A DNA stretch of 64,000 nucleotides from Sulfitobacter sp. M05 (GCF_029285175.1 NZ_JABEDH010000001.1:1302001-1366000), one strand, 5' to 3'; shown: positions 38,909 to 48,462, counted from the first letter of the stretch. A program made the numbers and translations. Notes: generated from the sequence alone by a model not told the origin.

Positions 38909-40336
38909 TTACATACCATCCGTCCGATGGCCCATTTTCCGGATGGCGTCAACAATCGCCCCCAGTTTCATCGACAACGATCCTTTGGCCAACACCACAT
39001 CTCCGCTGTCCAGCTTTTGCCGCAAGCCAGTTAACATCTCTATCGATGTCTCGGTCCAATCGCCGCGCTGGTGTTCCGGCAGCAGATCATAAAGCGACCG
39101 CATCAACGGCCCAACACAATGCACAACGTCCAGCGATTGGGTCGCCTCCAGATGCGCCAACCCCGCATGCAGCGCGATAGCATCATCTCCCAACTCTTTC
39201 ATATCCCCCAAGAAAGCGATCCGGCGTCCTTTGCTGACCCGCCCGATGTCATGGGTAACCGCACTGGCCGCCAATACCTCAAGTGATGCCGCCATGGAGG
39301 TGGGGTTGGCGTTGTAACTGTCATCAATCAGCGACAGCGTCAGATGGGTTTCAACGGGATCAAGCGTGATCACCTCGCGCACACCACGCCCCTGAAACGG
39401 CGTCCAGCGCCCCAGCGATTGCGCCGCCAGCGCCATATCGGCCCCAAGCGCCTGTACCACGGCCAAAGCCCCTAACCCGTTCATCGCAAAATGCCGTCCC
39501 GGCGTGGCAATCTTGAACAACAACGGCGTGCCGTCGGCATCAGCCTGTACAACGGTGGCATCGGCCTGAACGCTGACCTCCTTCAACTTGAACTGGAACC
39601 CGTGGGTGCCAAATTCGATCTCGTGCAGTTTGCAATCCACCGCCTTGGCCATCAGGATTGCCGCATGTTCAATATCGGCGTTGATCACAGCGACGCCACC
39701 CACAGGAACGCCTTCGAATATCGCTGCTTTTTCGACAGCTATCTGCGCCACATTGTCGAAAGCTTCCAGATGCGCCGCCGCCACTGTGGTCACCATCGCC
39801 ACATCGGGGCGCGCCATTTTGGCCAAGGGCGCAATCTCGCCCGGGTGATTCATGCCGATTTCGATCACCGCATATTCCGTGTCCTGCGGCATCCGCGCCA
39901 AAGTCAGCGGCACCCCCCAGTGGTTATTATAACTGGCCACCGATGCATGGGTGCGTCCCTGGTCGCCCAGCATAGCAAGCAGCATCTCTTTGGTCGACGT
40001 TTTACCAACGCTGCCGGTGACTGCCGCCACCTTTGCGCCTGTCCGTGCCCGCCCGGCGCGCCCCAGTGCTTCAAGCCCCGCCAACACATCCTCGACAATC
40101 AGCAAAGGCGCATCTTCCGCCACCCCCTCGGGCACGCGCGACACCAAAGCCGCCCCCGCCCCTTTTTCAAGCGCTTGCGCCACAAATTCATGGCCATCAC
40201 GCACATCCTTAAGCGCCACAAACAAATCGCCCTGTTCAATCGTGCGGGTGTCAATCGACACACCATCACAGCTCCATGTGCCTATAGCACGGCCTCCAGT
40301 TGCAGCCTCGGCTTGTGCGCTTGTCCAAAGAGTCAT
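38909..40336 (-). CDS. murF: UDP-N-acetylmuramoyl-tripeptide-D-alanyl-D-alanine ligase
   Basis: MurF adds the D-Ala-D-Ala made by DdlB, finishing the pentapeptide. The 475-residue enzyme has the ATP loop G-S-V-G-K-T-S-T-K-E, the block Y-N-N-H-W-G-V-P-L-T-L-A, E-I-G-M-N-H-P-G-E-I and D-D-S-Y-N-A-N-P. Its start overlaps the murE stop by 4 bp. Confidence 0.98.
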   Translation of the reverse strand: MTLWTSAQAEAATGGRAIGTWSCDGVSIDTRTIEQGDLFVALKDVRDGHEFVAQALEKGAGAALVSRVPEGVAEDAPLLIVEDVLAGLEALGRAGRARTGAKVAAVTGSVGKTSTKEMLLAMLGDQGRTHASVASYNNHWGVPLTLARMPQDTEYAVIEIGMNHPGEIAPLAKMARPDVAMVTTVAAAHLEAFDNVAQIAVEKAAIFEGVPVGGVAVINADIEHAAILMAKAVDCKLHEIEFGTHGFQFKLKEVSVQADATVVQADADGTPLLFKIATPGRHFAMNGLGALAVVQALGADMALAAQSLGRWTPFQGRGVREVITLDPVETHLTLSLIDDSYNANPTSMAASLEVLAASAVTHDIGRVSKGRRIAFLGDMKELGDDAIALHAGLAHLEATQSLDVVHCVGPLMRSLYDLLPEHQRGDWTETSIEMLTGLRQKLDSGDVVLAKGSLSMKLGAIVDAIRKMGHRTDGM

Positions 40337-41814
40337 GCCAATCTCCCATCAAGGGCGGCCACCGCCACACTTGCCTGTTCCACATCATCAAAGGGCAGCA
40401 CATCATCGCCAACGGTCTGCCCCGTCTCATGCCCCTTGCCCGCAATCAGCAAGGCATCGCCGGGACCAATCGCATCCACCCCGCGCAGAATCGCCTCGGC
40501 GCGGTCCCCTACTTCGGTGGCATCCGATGCCCCCAGCAGGACCGCCGCGCGGATCACCGCCGGATCTTCCGAGCGCGGGTTGTCATCGGTCACAATCACC
40601 AGATCCGCATGTTCTGCCGCCGCCGCCCCCATCAAGGGCCGCTTGGTTGCATCGCGGTCCCCGCCTGCCCCGACAATCGCCACCAGACGGCCCATCACAT
40701 GCGGGCGCATGGCCTTAAGTGCGGTGGCAATGGCATCCGGCGTATGGGCGTAATCGACAAACACCGCTGCCCCATTGTCACGTGTTGCGGCCAGTTGCAT
40801 CCGGCCCCGCACGGTTGTCAGATGGGGCAAGGTATCAAATACATCCGCCGCATCGGCCCCGCAGGCAATCACCAGCCCACAGGCCAGCAGCACATTTTCC
40901 GCCTGAAAACCGCCGATCAGTTCAAGCCGTTTCTGATAATCCTTACCGCCCCATGAAAACCGCAAGTCCTGCCCCGTTGCATCAAACCTCTGGCCGGTCA
41001 GTTGTAAATCTCCGCCATCGCGGCCCACTGTGATAACCGCACAGCCGCGCGCGCGCGCAATCGCCGCCATCTCGACCCCTTTGGGATCGTCGATGTTGAT
41101 CACTGCTGTACCGTCCTCGGGCAGCACACGGGAAAACAGCCCTGCCTTGGCGTCGAAATAAGCGTCGAATGTTTCGTGATAATCCAGATGGTCCTGCGTG
41201 AAGTTGGTGAACCCTGCCGCCTTCAGGGTCACACCATCAAGGCGGCGCTGGTCCAACCCATGCGAGGACGCCTCCATCGCCGCATGGGTGATGCCGTTTG
41301 CCGCCGCATCCGCAAGTGCCCTGTGTAGGGTAATCGGTTCGGGCGTGGTATGGGCCAGCGGTGCAGCCCATGCGCCTTCTACTCCTGTAGTGCCAAGGTT
41401 GACCGCCGCCAGCCCCATCTCAATCCAGATCTGGCGCACAAAGGTCGAAACGGATGTTTTGCCATTGGTGCCCGTCACCGCCACCATTGTATTGGGCTGC
41501 CCCCCCGACCAAAGAGCCGCCGTGCGCGAAAGGACCTCGCGCGGGGCATCTGTCACGACCAGCGCAGCATCTGAAACACCAAGCTCGACACCCGCCAACA
41601 ACGCACCTTCTTTGTCGGTCAAAACAGCCGCAGCACCACGTTTCAACGCATCAAGAACGAATTTCGCCCCATGCACATGAGTGCCGGGCAAAGCCGCGAA
41701 CAAATAGCCGGCTTTGACATCGCGGTTGTCGACAGCCAGTCCGGTAATGTCAGGATTCGCCCCCCCACGTGCCGTAAGTCCAAGGGAAGAAAGCGAAACA
41801 CTTGAACGGCTCAT
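40333..41814 (-). CDS. murE: UDP-N-acetylmuramoyl-L-alanyl-D-glutamate-2,6-diaminopimelate ligase
   Basis: MurE adds the third residue of the stem peptide. The 493-residue product has the ATP loop T-G-T-N-G-K-T-S, the F-T-Q-D-H-L-D-Y-H motif and the C-terminal D-N-P-R-S-E-D-P. D-N-P-R is the hallmark of meso-diaminopimelate rather than lysine specificity, as expected in a Gram-negative. It lies 14 bp after ftsI and overlaps murF by 4 bp. Confidence 0.98.
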   Translation of the reverse strand: MSRSSVSLSSLGLTARGGANPDITGLAVDNRDVKAGYLFAALPGTHVHGAKFVLDALKRGAAAVLTDKEGALLAGVELGVSDAALVVTDAPREVLSRTAALWSGGQPNTMVAVTGTNGKTSVSTFVRQIWIEMGLAAVNLGTTGVEGAWAAPLAHTTPEPITLHRALADAAANGITHAAMEASSHGLDQRRLDGVTLKAAGFTNFTQDHLDYHETFDAYFDAKAGLFSRVLPEDGTAVINIDDPKGVEMAAIARARGCAVITVGRDGGDLQLTGQRFDATGQDLRFSWGGKDYQKRLELIGGFQAENVLLACGLVIACGADAADVFDTLPHLTTVRGRMQLAATRDNGAAVFVDYAHTPDAIATALKAMRPHVMGRLVAIVGAGGDRDATKRPLMGAAAAEHADLVIVTDDNPRSEDPAVIRAAVLLGASDATEVGDRAEAILRGVDAIGPGDALLIAGKGHETGQTVGDDVLPFDDVEQASVAVAALDGRLA

Positions 41815-41828
41815 GGTGAAATCTTCTA

Positions 41829-43619
41829 TCAGTTGCTGCTGCTGGTCAGCGTTACCATAGAGGTTTTCACAGGTTCAACAGCGGGTCTGAGCCCCAGCAA
41901 AGGTGCCACGCGGCGGATCATCTCGGCAGCGACAGGCACAGCCGTCCAGCCGGCGGTGCGGCGCGGCTTGTCACCAGAATTTTCAGAGGGTTCGTCCAAC
42001 GTGACGATCAACACATATTTCGGATCATGTGACGGGAAGATCGACGCAAAGGTCGCCAGTGTCTTTTTCTTGTAATACCCGCCGCGGGGCTTGGGCTTGT
42101 CTGCAGTGCCGGTCTTGCCACCAACAAAATACCCCGGCACCCGGGCAAAACTGGCCGTGCCCTTAGCCACAACCTTGCGCAGCATCATGCGACCATCGCG
42201 CGCCGCCCGTTCCGACATGACGCGCGGCCCCTGTTTCGGGTTGACCTGTTTAATGAGGGTCGGCGTAACCTTGTATCCGCCATTGGCAATTGCCGCATAG
42301 CCTGCGGCCAGATGCATCGGTGATGTCGATAGCCCGTGACCATAAGAGATCGTGACTGCGGATAAATCCGTCCACTTTTTGGGCAACAAGGGTTTGCCCC
42401 CTGCGGCCTCGACAATCTCGAAGGGTGTCGCCTCAAAAAATCCAAGGCTTTTGAGGAATTCTTGCTGCCGCTTTGGTCCGATCTGCAAGGCCATCCGACC
42501 GGTGCCCCGGTTCGACGATTTGACGATGATGTCCGTTACCGACAAGGCACCATAGTTCTTGCCCTGAAATTCGCCGATCCTGAACCCGCCAACCTTCAGC
42601 GGACCTTTGGTTTCAATCACCGTTTCAGCACTTACCAAACCCAGTTCCATCGCTTGCGTCGCTGCGAAGATCTTGAACACAGACCCTAGTTCATAAACCC
42701 CCTGAACCGCACGGTTGAACAGCGGGCTGTCAGAGGCGTCCCCCTCAACTGCGGGGCGTGGGCGGTTGTTGGGGTCAAACGTTGGCAGGGAAACCACCGA
42801 GATCACCTCGCCGGTTTTCACATCCATCAGCACACTTGTGGCACCTTTGGCATTCATCAACTTCATCCCCCCCCACAGCACCCGCTCGGCGGCGGCCTGC
42901 ACTGTCAGGTCCAGCGATAGCTCCAGCGGCTTGCCGGCATTGGCAGGATCACGCAGATAATCGTCGAAATACTTCTCGACACCGGCAACCCCGATCACCT
43001 CGGCGGCATGTACCCCCTCTTTGCCAAATGACGCGCCGCCCATAACATGGGCCGCCAGCGTTCCGTTGGGATAGAGACGCATATCACGCGGCGCAAACAA
43101 CAGGCCCGGATCACCAATATCATGCACGGCCTGCTTTTGTTCCGGGCTGATTTTCTTTTTGATCCACAAGAACTTGCGCTTACCGGTGAAATCCTTGATC
43201 AACCGCTCTTCGTTCAGATCGGGAAACACCTTAACCAGCCCCTTGGCCGCCATCACCGGATCAACCATATGTTTGGGTTGTGCATAAAGCGCGTGAGTGT
43301 CGAAATTTGTCGCCAGCAAGTTGCCATGACGGTCAACAATGTCAGCACGGCTGGCCGAGATTACAGCCCCAGGCGCATGGGCACGCGGTTCAACCGGATC
43401 AGTGCTGGCCAACATCCCCATTCGGGCACCAACAACACCAAAAGCGCAAAAGAAGAACACCCCCAGAACCAACAAACGCCCCTCGGCGCGCATCCGTGCC
43501 TTATCGCGCATCTGTTCGTGGCGGATACGTTTGTTTTCATTCTCAATCGCGTCCGGGTTTTCACCTTTTTGACGGGCGTCCAGAATACGTGCCAGCGGGC
43601 GTAGCGGGGTGCGGATCAT
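41829..43619 (-). CDS. ftsI: Peptidoglycan D,D-transpeptidase FtsI (PBP3)
   Basis: FtsI cross-links septal peptidoglycan and is a class B penicillin-binding protein. The 596-residue product has a cytoplasmic N-terminus, one membrane helix (about residues 47-67), a pedestal domain, and the transpeptidase motifs S-V-F-K (active-site Ser, about 310), S-S-N and K-T-G-T. It overlaps ftsL by 4 bp. The N-terminal region (about residues 15-45) is basic and Asp/Glu-rich. Confidence 0.97.
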   Translation of the reverse strand: MIRTPLRPLARILDARQKGENPDAIENENKRIRHEQMRDKARMRAEGRLLVLGVFFFCAFGVVGARMGMLASTDPVEPRAHAPGAVISASRADIVDRHGNLLATNFDTHALYAQPKHMVDPVMAAKGLVKVFPDLNEERLIKDFTGKRKFLWIKKKISPEQKQAVHDIGDPGLLFAPRDMRLYPNGTLAAHVMGGASFGKEGVHAAEVIGVAGVEKYFDDYLRDPANAGKPLELSLDLTVQAAAERVLWGGMKLMNAKGATSVLMDVKTGEVISVVSLPTFDPNNRPRPAVEGDASDSPLFNRAVQGVYELGSVFKIFAATQAMELGLVSAETVIETKGPLKVGGFRIGEFQGKNYGALSVTDIIVKSSNRGTGRMALQIGPKRQQEFLKSLGFFEATPFEIVEAAGGKPLLPKKWTDLSAVTISYGHGLSTSPMHLAAGYAAIANGGYKVTPTLIKQVNPKQGPRVMSERAARDGRMMLRKVVAKGTASFARVPGYFVGGKTGTADKPKPRGGYYKKKTLATFASIFPSHDPKYVLIVTLDEPSENSGDKPRRTAGWTAVPVAAEMIRRVAPLLGLRPAVEPVKTSMVTLTSSSN

Positions 43620-43972
43620 AACGGAGCCTCGTCTTTGGCAGCGGCACTGGAAACATCTACAGGATTGGTGATCGGCAACAGCGGTGCAGGCGGGTACGGT
43701 ACCTCGTCAACCTGACCGAACTGGTCCGGGTGCAGCGGCAAGAGGCCCAGACGCTCAAAGTTGATTTCCGCCAGATCGCGCAAACGGTCGGGGCGGTTCT
43801 GATAGGCCCATTCGGCCTTGAGGACAGCCAGACGCGCATGGGCCGCGCGGATACTTGCGTGCAACTTATCCGCCTCGCTCAGCGCTTGCTGGGTCGCGTA
43901 ATTCTCGCGGTAAGCCCAGAAGGCAAGACCAATCACCGCAATTGTCGTCAAAATATGAAGGATCGCGCGCAT
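43616..43972 (-). CDS. ftsL: Cell division protein FtsL
   Basis: FtsL is the short bitopic divisome protein that works with FtsB and FtsQ to activate FtsWI. The 118-residue product has one membrane helix at residues 3-22, then a coiled-coil helix of about 60 residues (A-L-S-E-A-D-K-L-H-A-S-I-R...) ending in L-R-D-L-A-E-I-N-F-E. It follows rsmH directly and overlaps ftsI by 4 bp, the conserved order. Confidence 0.93.
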   Translation of the reverse strand: MRAILHILTTIAVIGLAFWAYRENYATQQALSEADKLHASIRAAHARLAVLKAEWAYQNRPDRLRDLAEINFERLGLLPLHPDQFGQVDEVPYPPAPLLPITNPVDVSSAAAKDEAPL

Positions 43973-43974
43973 CT

Positions 43975-44967
43975 CTACAGCCCCTTAACCATGGGCATTC
44001 CCACGGTTTTTGCGTCAATCTCGCCCGAGGGCGCATCGGTTCTGATGGCCACCCGCAGCTTTGCCGAACGGCTGCGCGGGTTTTCTTCTAGTTCTTGTGC
44101 ATCCGGCCCGATGGCCTTGCGCTTCTTGACGATGAATTGTGGTGCGGCGCGCACCTCTTCGGGGGCAAAACGATTGGCATTCCCGCCCGTCCCTGCCCGC
44201 GCCGTAAGAAAGCGTTTCACCATCCGGTCCTCGACAGAATGGAACGTCACCACTGCCAATTGCCCACCGGGCTTTAACGCCCGTTCTGCGGCCATAAGCC
44301 CCTGAAACAGCTCACCATATTCGTTATTCACCGCAATACGCAGCCCCTGAAAACTGCGTGTCGCCGGGTGACTTTGGCCGGGTTTGGAGCGCGGCAAACA
44401 CCCCTCGACCAACTTAGCCAGTTTTAACGTCGAGGTGATCGGTGCCTCATTGCGGGCCCGCACAATCGCCGCAGCAATCCGCCGGCTTGCGCGTTCCTCG
44501 CCGTATTGAAACAGGATGTTGGCGATAACCTCTTCATCGGCCTCATTGACGATATCCGCCGCGGAAGGCCCATCTTGTGACATCCGCATGTCCAGCGGAC
44601 CGTCACGCATGAAGGAAAATCCGCGCTCGGCCTGATCCAGCTGCATGGACGAAACGCCAAGGTCCAGCACAACACCATCCAAATCAGACGCATATTCATC
44701 CAGTTTGGAGAACACACCCGCCTGCATCACCAACCGCTCACCATATTCTCCGGCCCAACCAGCGGCCATCTCAAAGGCAAGCGGATCGCGGTCCACGGCT
44801 ATAACCTTTGACGCCCCGGCATCCAGAAAGCCACGGGTATAGCCGCCCGCCCCAAACGTCCCATCCAACCAGACACCCTCAACAGGGGCCACAGCCTCAA
44901 GAATGGGGCGCAACAAAACCGGTGTATGGGGAGAGGAAGGTGTATCTGAAGAGGCCGCAGCAGCCAT
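43975..44967 (-). CDS. rsmH: 16S rRNA (cytosine(1402)-N4)-methyltransferase
   Basis: RsmH methylates N4 of C1402 in the decoding centre of 16S rRNA. The 330-residue SAM-dependent enzyme has the motif [11 protein letters not shown] near residue 35, [24 protein letters not shown] blocks and a C-terminal [10 protein letters not shown]. Also called mraW, it is the normal second gene of the dcw cluster, 5 bp after mraZ. Confidence 0.97.
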   Translation of the reverse strand: MAAAASSDTPSSPHTPVLLRPILEAVAPVEGVWLDGTFGAGGYTRGFLDAGASKVIAVDRDPLAFEMAAGWAGEYGERLVMQAGVFSKLDEYASDLDGVVLDLGVSSMQLDQAERGFSFMRDGPLDMRMSQDGPSAADIVNEADEEVIANILFQYGEERASRRIAAAIVRARNEAPITSTLKLAKLVEGCLPRSKPGQSHPATRSFQGLRIAVNNEYGELFQGLMAAERALKPGGQLAVVTFHSVEDRMVKRFLTARAGTGGNANRFAPEEVRAAPQFIVKKRKAIGPDAQELEENPRSRSAKLRVAIRTDAPSGEIDAKTVGMPMVKGL

Positions 44968-44972
44968 TGTCT

Positions 44973-45476
44973 TTATTCCCCTGAAGGGCCGTCAAGGAAC
45001 GCCATCGGATCAAAATCCTCTGGCAGATCGTCCAGCCATTCCTGTTCTTTTGCACGTTCTACCGTGTCGTAGGTCTCGGTTTTCCAAATCTGGAAGGTAT
45101 CACCGGCGGCAATAAAGAATGCCTCGTTCTCCAGATCAATTTTCTGACGCAGCTTGGCAGGCAGCACCAGGCGGCCGGTTTCGTCGACATTCGTCGGAAA
45201 GGACTGACCGTGGAACAGGCGCTGCAACATCTTGCGCTCCATGCTGCCACGCGGCAGGGCGTCGATCTTGGCGTCCACCTCGTCAATCGCGTTCATTGTA
45301 TAGCATTCAAGGTAATTGCGGCGGTGATCCCCATAGACAATGACCAGCTCGGGGTTTTCGCCGCTTTTCCAGTTCGGATCGCCCGCCTCCAGCACACGCC
45401 GAAAAGAGGCTGGGATAGACACCCGCCCCTTCGTATCGACCTTGTGGTGGCTTTCGCCTCTGAACCTGCGGCTCAC
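44973..45476 (-). CDS. mraZ: Transcriptional regulator MraZ
   Basis: MraZ is an AbrB-like DNA-binding protein that represses its own dcw operon in E. coli. The 167-residue product has the two AbrB-like half-domains ([14 protein letters not shown] and [13 protein letters not shown]). It starts with GTG at 45476. The purine stretch AGGA lies about 10 nt upstream. It heads the cluster and is preceded by a long structured leader (45477 to about 45775). Confidence 0.95.
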   Translation of the reverse strand: MSRRFRGESHHKVDTKGRVSIPASFRRVLEAGDPNWKSGENPELVIVYGDHRRNYLECYTMNAIDEVDAKIDALPRGSMERKMLQRLFHGQSFPTNVDETGRLVLPAKLRQKIDLENEAFFIAAGDTFQIWKTETYDTVERAKEQEWLDDLPEDFDPMAFLDGPSGE

Positions 45477-45567
45477 TGTATTACGTTCCTATATACGCGC
45501 TTGCGCGCCTTGGCTTCTTTGCGCCCCGGCCCGCCGCACCCCGCGCGGAAAACCAATGTGTTAGATG

Positions 45568-45775
45568 CGGAAACGGCGGGTCTGATCTGCTGCCACTGAT
45601 CAACCCGCCGTCCCTGTCCCGCCTTGCGGGGAAGTCCGACTGCGCGCGCCACCTGGGGGGATGTCTGCTCGCTCGCGCGCCGGATCTCTTGGTCTGATGA
45701 AAGCGAGGTGCCTGTATGAAACCTGCTAGGTTTTGTTTTTATTTGGGGTCGTTTGCTGCCCCGAAGTCCCGTTCT
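45568..45775 (-). ncRNA. Candidate UpsM-like sRNA in the dcw leader
   Basis: R. sphaeroides has an abundant sRNA, UpsM, made from the long 5' leader of mraZ by partial termination. Here the minus strand has an unusually long gene-free leader with three hairpins: CCCGC/GCGGG (45618-45630), GCGCGCG/CGCGCGC (45642-45680), and a strong one, 9 + 5 bp, at 45573-45611 followed by TTTCC (weak T-tract). That last stem would terminate some transcripts about 97 nt before mraZ. Ends are estimates; the call rests on position and structure, not alignment. Confidence 0.55.
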
Positions 45776-45989
45776 CATCCGATACAATAGGGATACCGTG
45801 GGAATTCATGGGCGTCTATATAAATTTCGGAAGATATACTGAGATTTTGGTTCTACACAGGAAAGAATATCAGCACACCGCAGTAGATCACGGCAGATTT
45901 GTATCCTATATAGATGGCAGCATTTCGAAAAACACAACATATAGAAAAACGCTAACCTTCTCCATAGTGTCCCATTAAATCCCAGAAAA

Positions 45990-46012
45990 TTATGCACACA
46001 GACTTATCCACA
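45990..46012 (+). promoter_or_regulatory. Two tandem DnaA boxes
   Basis: TTATGCACA (45990-45998) and TTATCCACA (46004-46012) both match the consensus TTATNCACA exactly, same orientation, 5 bp apart. A one-mismatch relative, TTCTACACA, lies at 45851-45859. DnaA boxes here could link dcw transcription to replication initiation. Confidence 0.65.
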
Positions 46013-46024
46013 GCTTATGTTCTC

Positions 46025-46040
46025 GACTTGTTCTCAAGTC
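46025..46040. repeat. Small inverted repeat next to the DnaA boxes
   Basis: GACTTG (46025-46030) and CAAGTC (46035-46040) are perfect reverse complements with a 4-bp spacer. It looks like an operator half-site pair or a small hairpin; no regulator can be named. Confidence 0.5.
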
Positions 46041-46265
46041 AAACGGTATTTTCACTCAAAACATAGGCGTTTTTCCGGAAAAGTGATTCGGAATTCACTC
46101 AGCCCCGTGGGCAAGGCTGGCCGTTGCGCCGGTCTTTCCCATGGTTTCCCGTACGCCGTCCCATGATTTCCCACAACAGCTTCGCGCCGCACCCAATACC
46201 CCGCCCAAGCTTGCTTCTTTGCTGACAAGTCGCCAAAACACATTTGTATTTCTTCGGAGACGATT

Positions 46266-47051
46266 ATGAACACTGCACTGGCTATTCTGGCCCACGCCCT
46301 GCGCATGCTGATCCATGAGCCTTCAACAACGCTGCGCGTCATTTTACCTGCAATCCTTGTCGTGCTGGGGTGCAGCTGGGCCATTACAATGCTGGCCGGC
46401 GATCTGGTAACCTCGATGCAGGTGGGAGGCGACCTTCAGTATATCCCCACCCCCAATGCCGTGTTCAGCTTTCTGGTGTTTGGTCTTATCGGCCTCATGG
46501 GATATGCGCTGATGGCGATACTCTGGCACCGCCATGTCCTTTTGAACGGAGCGGATAACCGGGAAAACCTACGTCCAGACCGCCGCATCTTCCTTAGCTA
46601 TGTCTGGCGTGCAATCGTTTTGGGGCTGGTGCAGATTATTGCAAGCATTCCGGCCGCCCTCATTCTAGGCATTTTGGCCGGCGCTTCCTTAACTGGCGAT
46701 CCAAGCGGAGCAACTGCGACCGTGCTGACCTTCGCATTGGGCATTGCCCTTGTCTGGATTGCAATGCGGCTTAGCCTGGTATTGCCAGCCGCAGCCCTAG
46801 GTCATCCGATGTCTCTCGGCCAAAGCTGGGATGAAACCAAACCAGCCGCTGCTGCACTTTGGGGGGTCGCCCTTTTGCTATCGGGGCTGGATACCTGCAT
46901 GTATTTGATCACCAGCAACCTTCTGCCAGATACGGGCCTTACCGGCGTACTGGTGCAGACATTCGTTTACATGCTCGAAGGTCTGGTCTTTGTCTCAATG
47001 CTAACCACCCTTTACGGGCATCTGGTCGAAGGCCGGTCTTTGGGGCAATAG
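46266..47051 (+). CDS. Polytopic membrane protein of unknown function
   Basis: I do not recognise this 261-residue protein beyond a membrane topology. It has about six hydrophobic segments (near residues 20-40, 65-90, 115-140, 145-170, 190-215, 225-250) and a charged cytoplasmic loop after the second one (W-H-R-H-V-L-L-N-G...R-P-D-R-R). GGAG lies just upstream of the ATG. The gene is the first on the plus strand after the dcw leader spacer and converges with mrp. Confidence 0.75.
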   Translation: MNTALAILAHALRMLIHEPSTTLRVILPAILVVLGCSWAITMLAGDLVTSMQVGGDLQYIPTPNAVFSFLVFGLIGLMGYALMAILWHRHVLLNGADNRENLRPDRRIFLSYVWRAIVLGLVQIIASIPAALILGILAGASLTGDPSGATATVLTFALGIALVWIAMRLSLVLPAAALGHPMSLGQSWDETKPAAAALWGVALLLSGLDTCMYLITSNLLPDTGLTGVLVQTFVYMLEGLVFVSMLTTLYGHLVEGRSLGQ

Positions 47052-47133
47052 CCGGTGCCAAAAGCCGGCGACACGGCGACACCCCAAAGAACATTAACAC
47101 CCGAGCTTAGAGGGATAACCTACAGCCTTCTGA

Positions 47134-47151
47134 GAAAAACCTGAGACAGGT
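47134..47151 (-). terminator. Candidate terminator of mrp
   Basis: On the minus strand ACCTG and CAGGT (47151-47139) form a 5-bp stem with a 3-nt loop, followed by TTTTTC. It lies about 70 nt past the mrp stop. The stem is short, so this is a weak candidate. Confidence 0.4.
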
Positions 47152-47220
47152 ACCCTATATCTCTTCCTCTAACCCAAGGCGAAAAGGCGGGCCTGCCCCC
47201 TGAGGTTAACCCAAAGAGTT

Positions 47221-48306
47221 TTAGGCCATCCCCCCTTTGATCAGCCCCTCTGCGATCCGCGCATAGGCCTGTGCCATCGTGCCATCTCCCGCGGCAACCG
47301 GGGTTCCGGAGTCGCCTGCCAGCCGTGTCTCAAGGTCAATAGGCAAGGCCCCCAACAAGGGCACGCCCATGGTCTGCGCTTCGGCCGCAACGCCGCCCGT
47401 GCCGAATATCTCATGCTCTGCCCCGCAATCGGGACAGACAAACATCGACATGTTTTCGATCAGACCCAGAACCGGTGTTTTCAATGTCGCGAACATATCC
47501 AACGCCTTGCGGGCATCAATCAACGCCACGTCCTGCGGGGTGCTGACAACGATGGCACCGCTCAGTTCCGACTTGGTACAGAGCGTCAGCTGTACATCCC
47601 CTGTGCCCGGCGGCAGATCAACGATCAGCACGTCCAGCGCGCCCCACTCGACCTGCCCCAACATCTGCTGCAACGCCCCCATCAACATGGGCCCCCGCCA
47701 GACAACCGCTTTGCCCTCTTCCATCATAAACCCGATGGACATCAAGGTGACGCCATGGGCCTGCAAGGGAATGATCGTCTTGCCGTCCGGTGATGCCGGT
47801 TTTTTATTGATCCCCATCATACGCGGGATGCTGGGCCCGTAGATATCTGCGTCGAGCAGCCCGACTTTGCGCCCTGCCTTGGCCAATGCGACCGCCAAAT
47901 TGGTGCTGACTGTGGATTTCCCGACTCCGCCCTTACCAGACCCCACTGCGAGAATGCGCTGTACACCCGATGGTTTCGATGGCCCCTCCTGCGGTTTGGG
48001 GTGCCCCCCGATCTTGAGACTGGGGGCCGCGGCGGGTTTCGCCGCAGGACCATGCGCCGTCAAAGCGACTGTGGCCTGCGTCACTCCGGGCAATTCCGAC
48101 ACGGCCTTTTCCGCCGCATCGCGCAGCGGCCCCATCTGGCGCGCAGCGTCTGCATTCGGGGCCTCGATCACAAACCGTACGACACCCCCTTCTATGTTCA
48201 GGGCACGCACAAAATCATGCGCCAAAAGGCTGCGTCCGTCTGGCAGGCCGATCCGTTCGAGGGCAGCTTCGACATCAGCTTTGGTGACAGGTTTCGGGTC
48301 GGACAT
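47221..48306 (-). CDS. mrp: Mrp/NBP35-family iron-sulfur cluster carrier ATPase
   Basis: Mrp (ApbC) proteins carry Fe-S clusters to target apoproteins in the cytoplasm. The 361-residue product has an N-terminal MIP18-like domain (about 10-90), a Pro/Ala linker, then a deviant Walker A G-K-G-G-V-G-K-S at 124-131 and a C-P-D-C motif in the C-terminal half that bridges a cluster between two subunits. The neighbouring BolA-family protein at 4806-5063 belongs to the same general Fe-S theme but is far away. Confidence 0.93.
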   Translation of the reverse strand: MSDPKPVTKADVEAALERIGLPDGRSLLAHDFVRALNIEGGVVRFVIEAPNADAARQMGPLRDAAEKAVSELPGVTQATVALTAHGPAAKPAAAPSLKIGGHPKPQEGPSKPSGVQRILAVGSGKGGVGKSTVSTNLAVALAKAGRKVGLLDADIYGPSIPRMMGINKKPASPDGKTIIPLQAHGVTLMSIGFMMEEGKAVVWRGPMLMGALQQMLGQVEWGALDVLIVDLPPGTGDVQLTLCTKSELSGAIVVSTPQDVALIDARKALDMFATLKTPVLGLIENMSMFVCPDCGAEHEIFGTGGVAAEAQTMGVPLLGALPIDLETRLAGDSGTPVAAGDGTMAQAYARIAEGLIKGGMA

Positions 48307-48462
48307 GGCGCGGCTCCTATAAACGGCTTACGTCCCTGTGACATCGCATTTTCCACTGAGGACACAAGGGGGCGCGGCCATTTGCCTGTTTTGTCCGCAC
48401 ACCGCCTAGGGGATATACAACATAACCATGCCATTGCTGCATGGCAGCATTGCAAAATAATT

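Larger units (their letters stand above)
45776..46265. promoter_or_regulatory. AT-rich divergent spacer upstream of the dcw cluster
   Basis: About 490 bp without a credible gene, clearly more AT-rich than either side. It must contain the promoter for the UpsM-like leader/mraZ (minus strand) and for the 46266 gene. It also holds DnaA boxes and an inverted repeat, listed separately. Short open frames here have no coding character. Confidence 0.5.

Noticed and set aside
45477..45775. RNase P RNA gene upstream of mraZ
   Set aside because: I looked for the GGAAAGTCCGGGCT and CCGGCTTA-type signatures on both strands and found neither; the structured region matches the UpsM idea better.
45776..46040. 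Chromosomal origin of replication at the DnaA boxes
   Set aside because: Only two exact boxes are present, and the expected origin neighbours (dnaA, parAB, gidA, hemE) are not here. A regulatory role is more economical.
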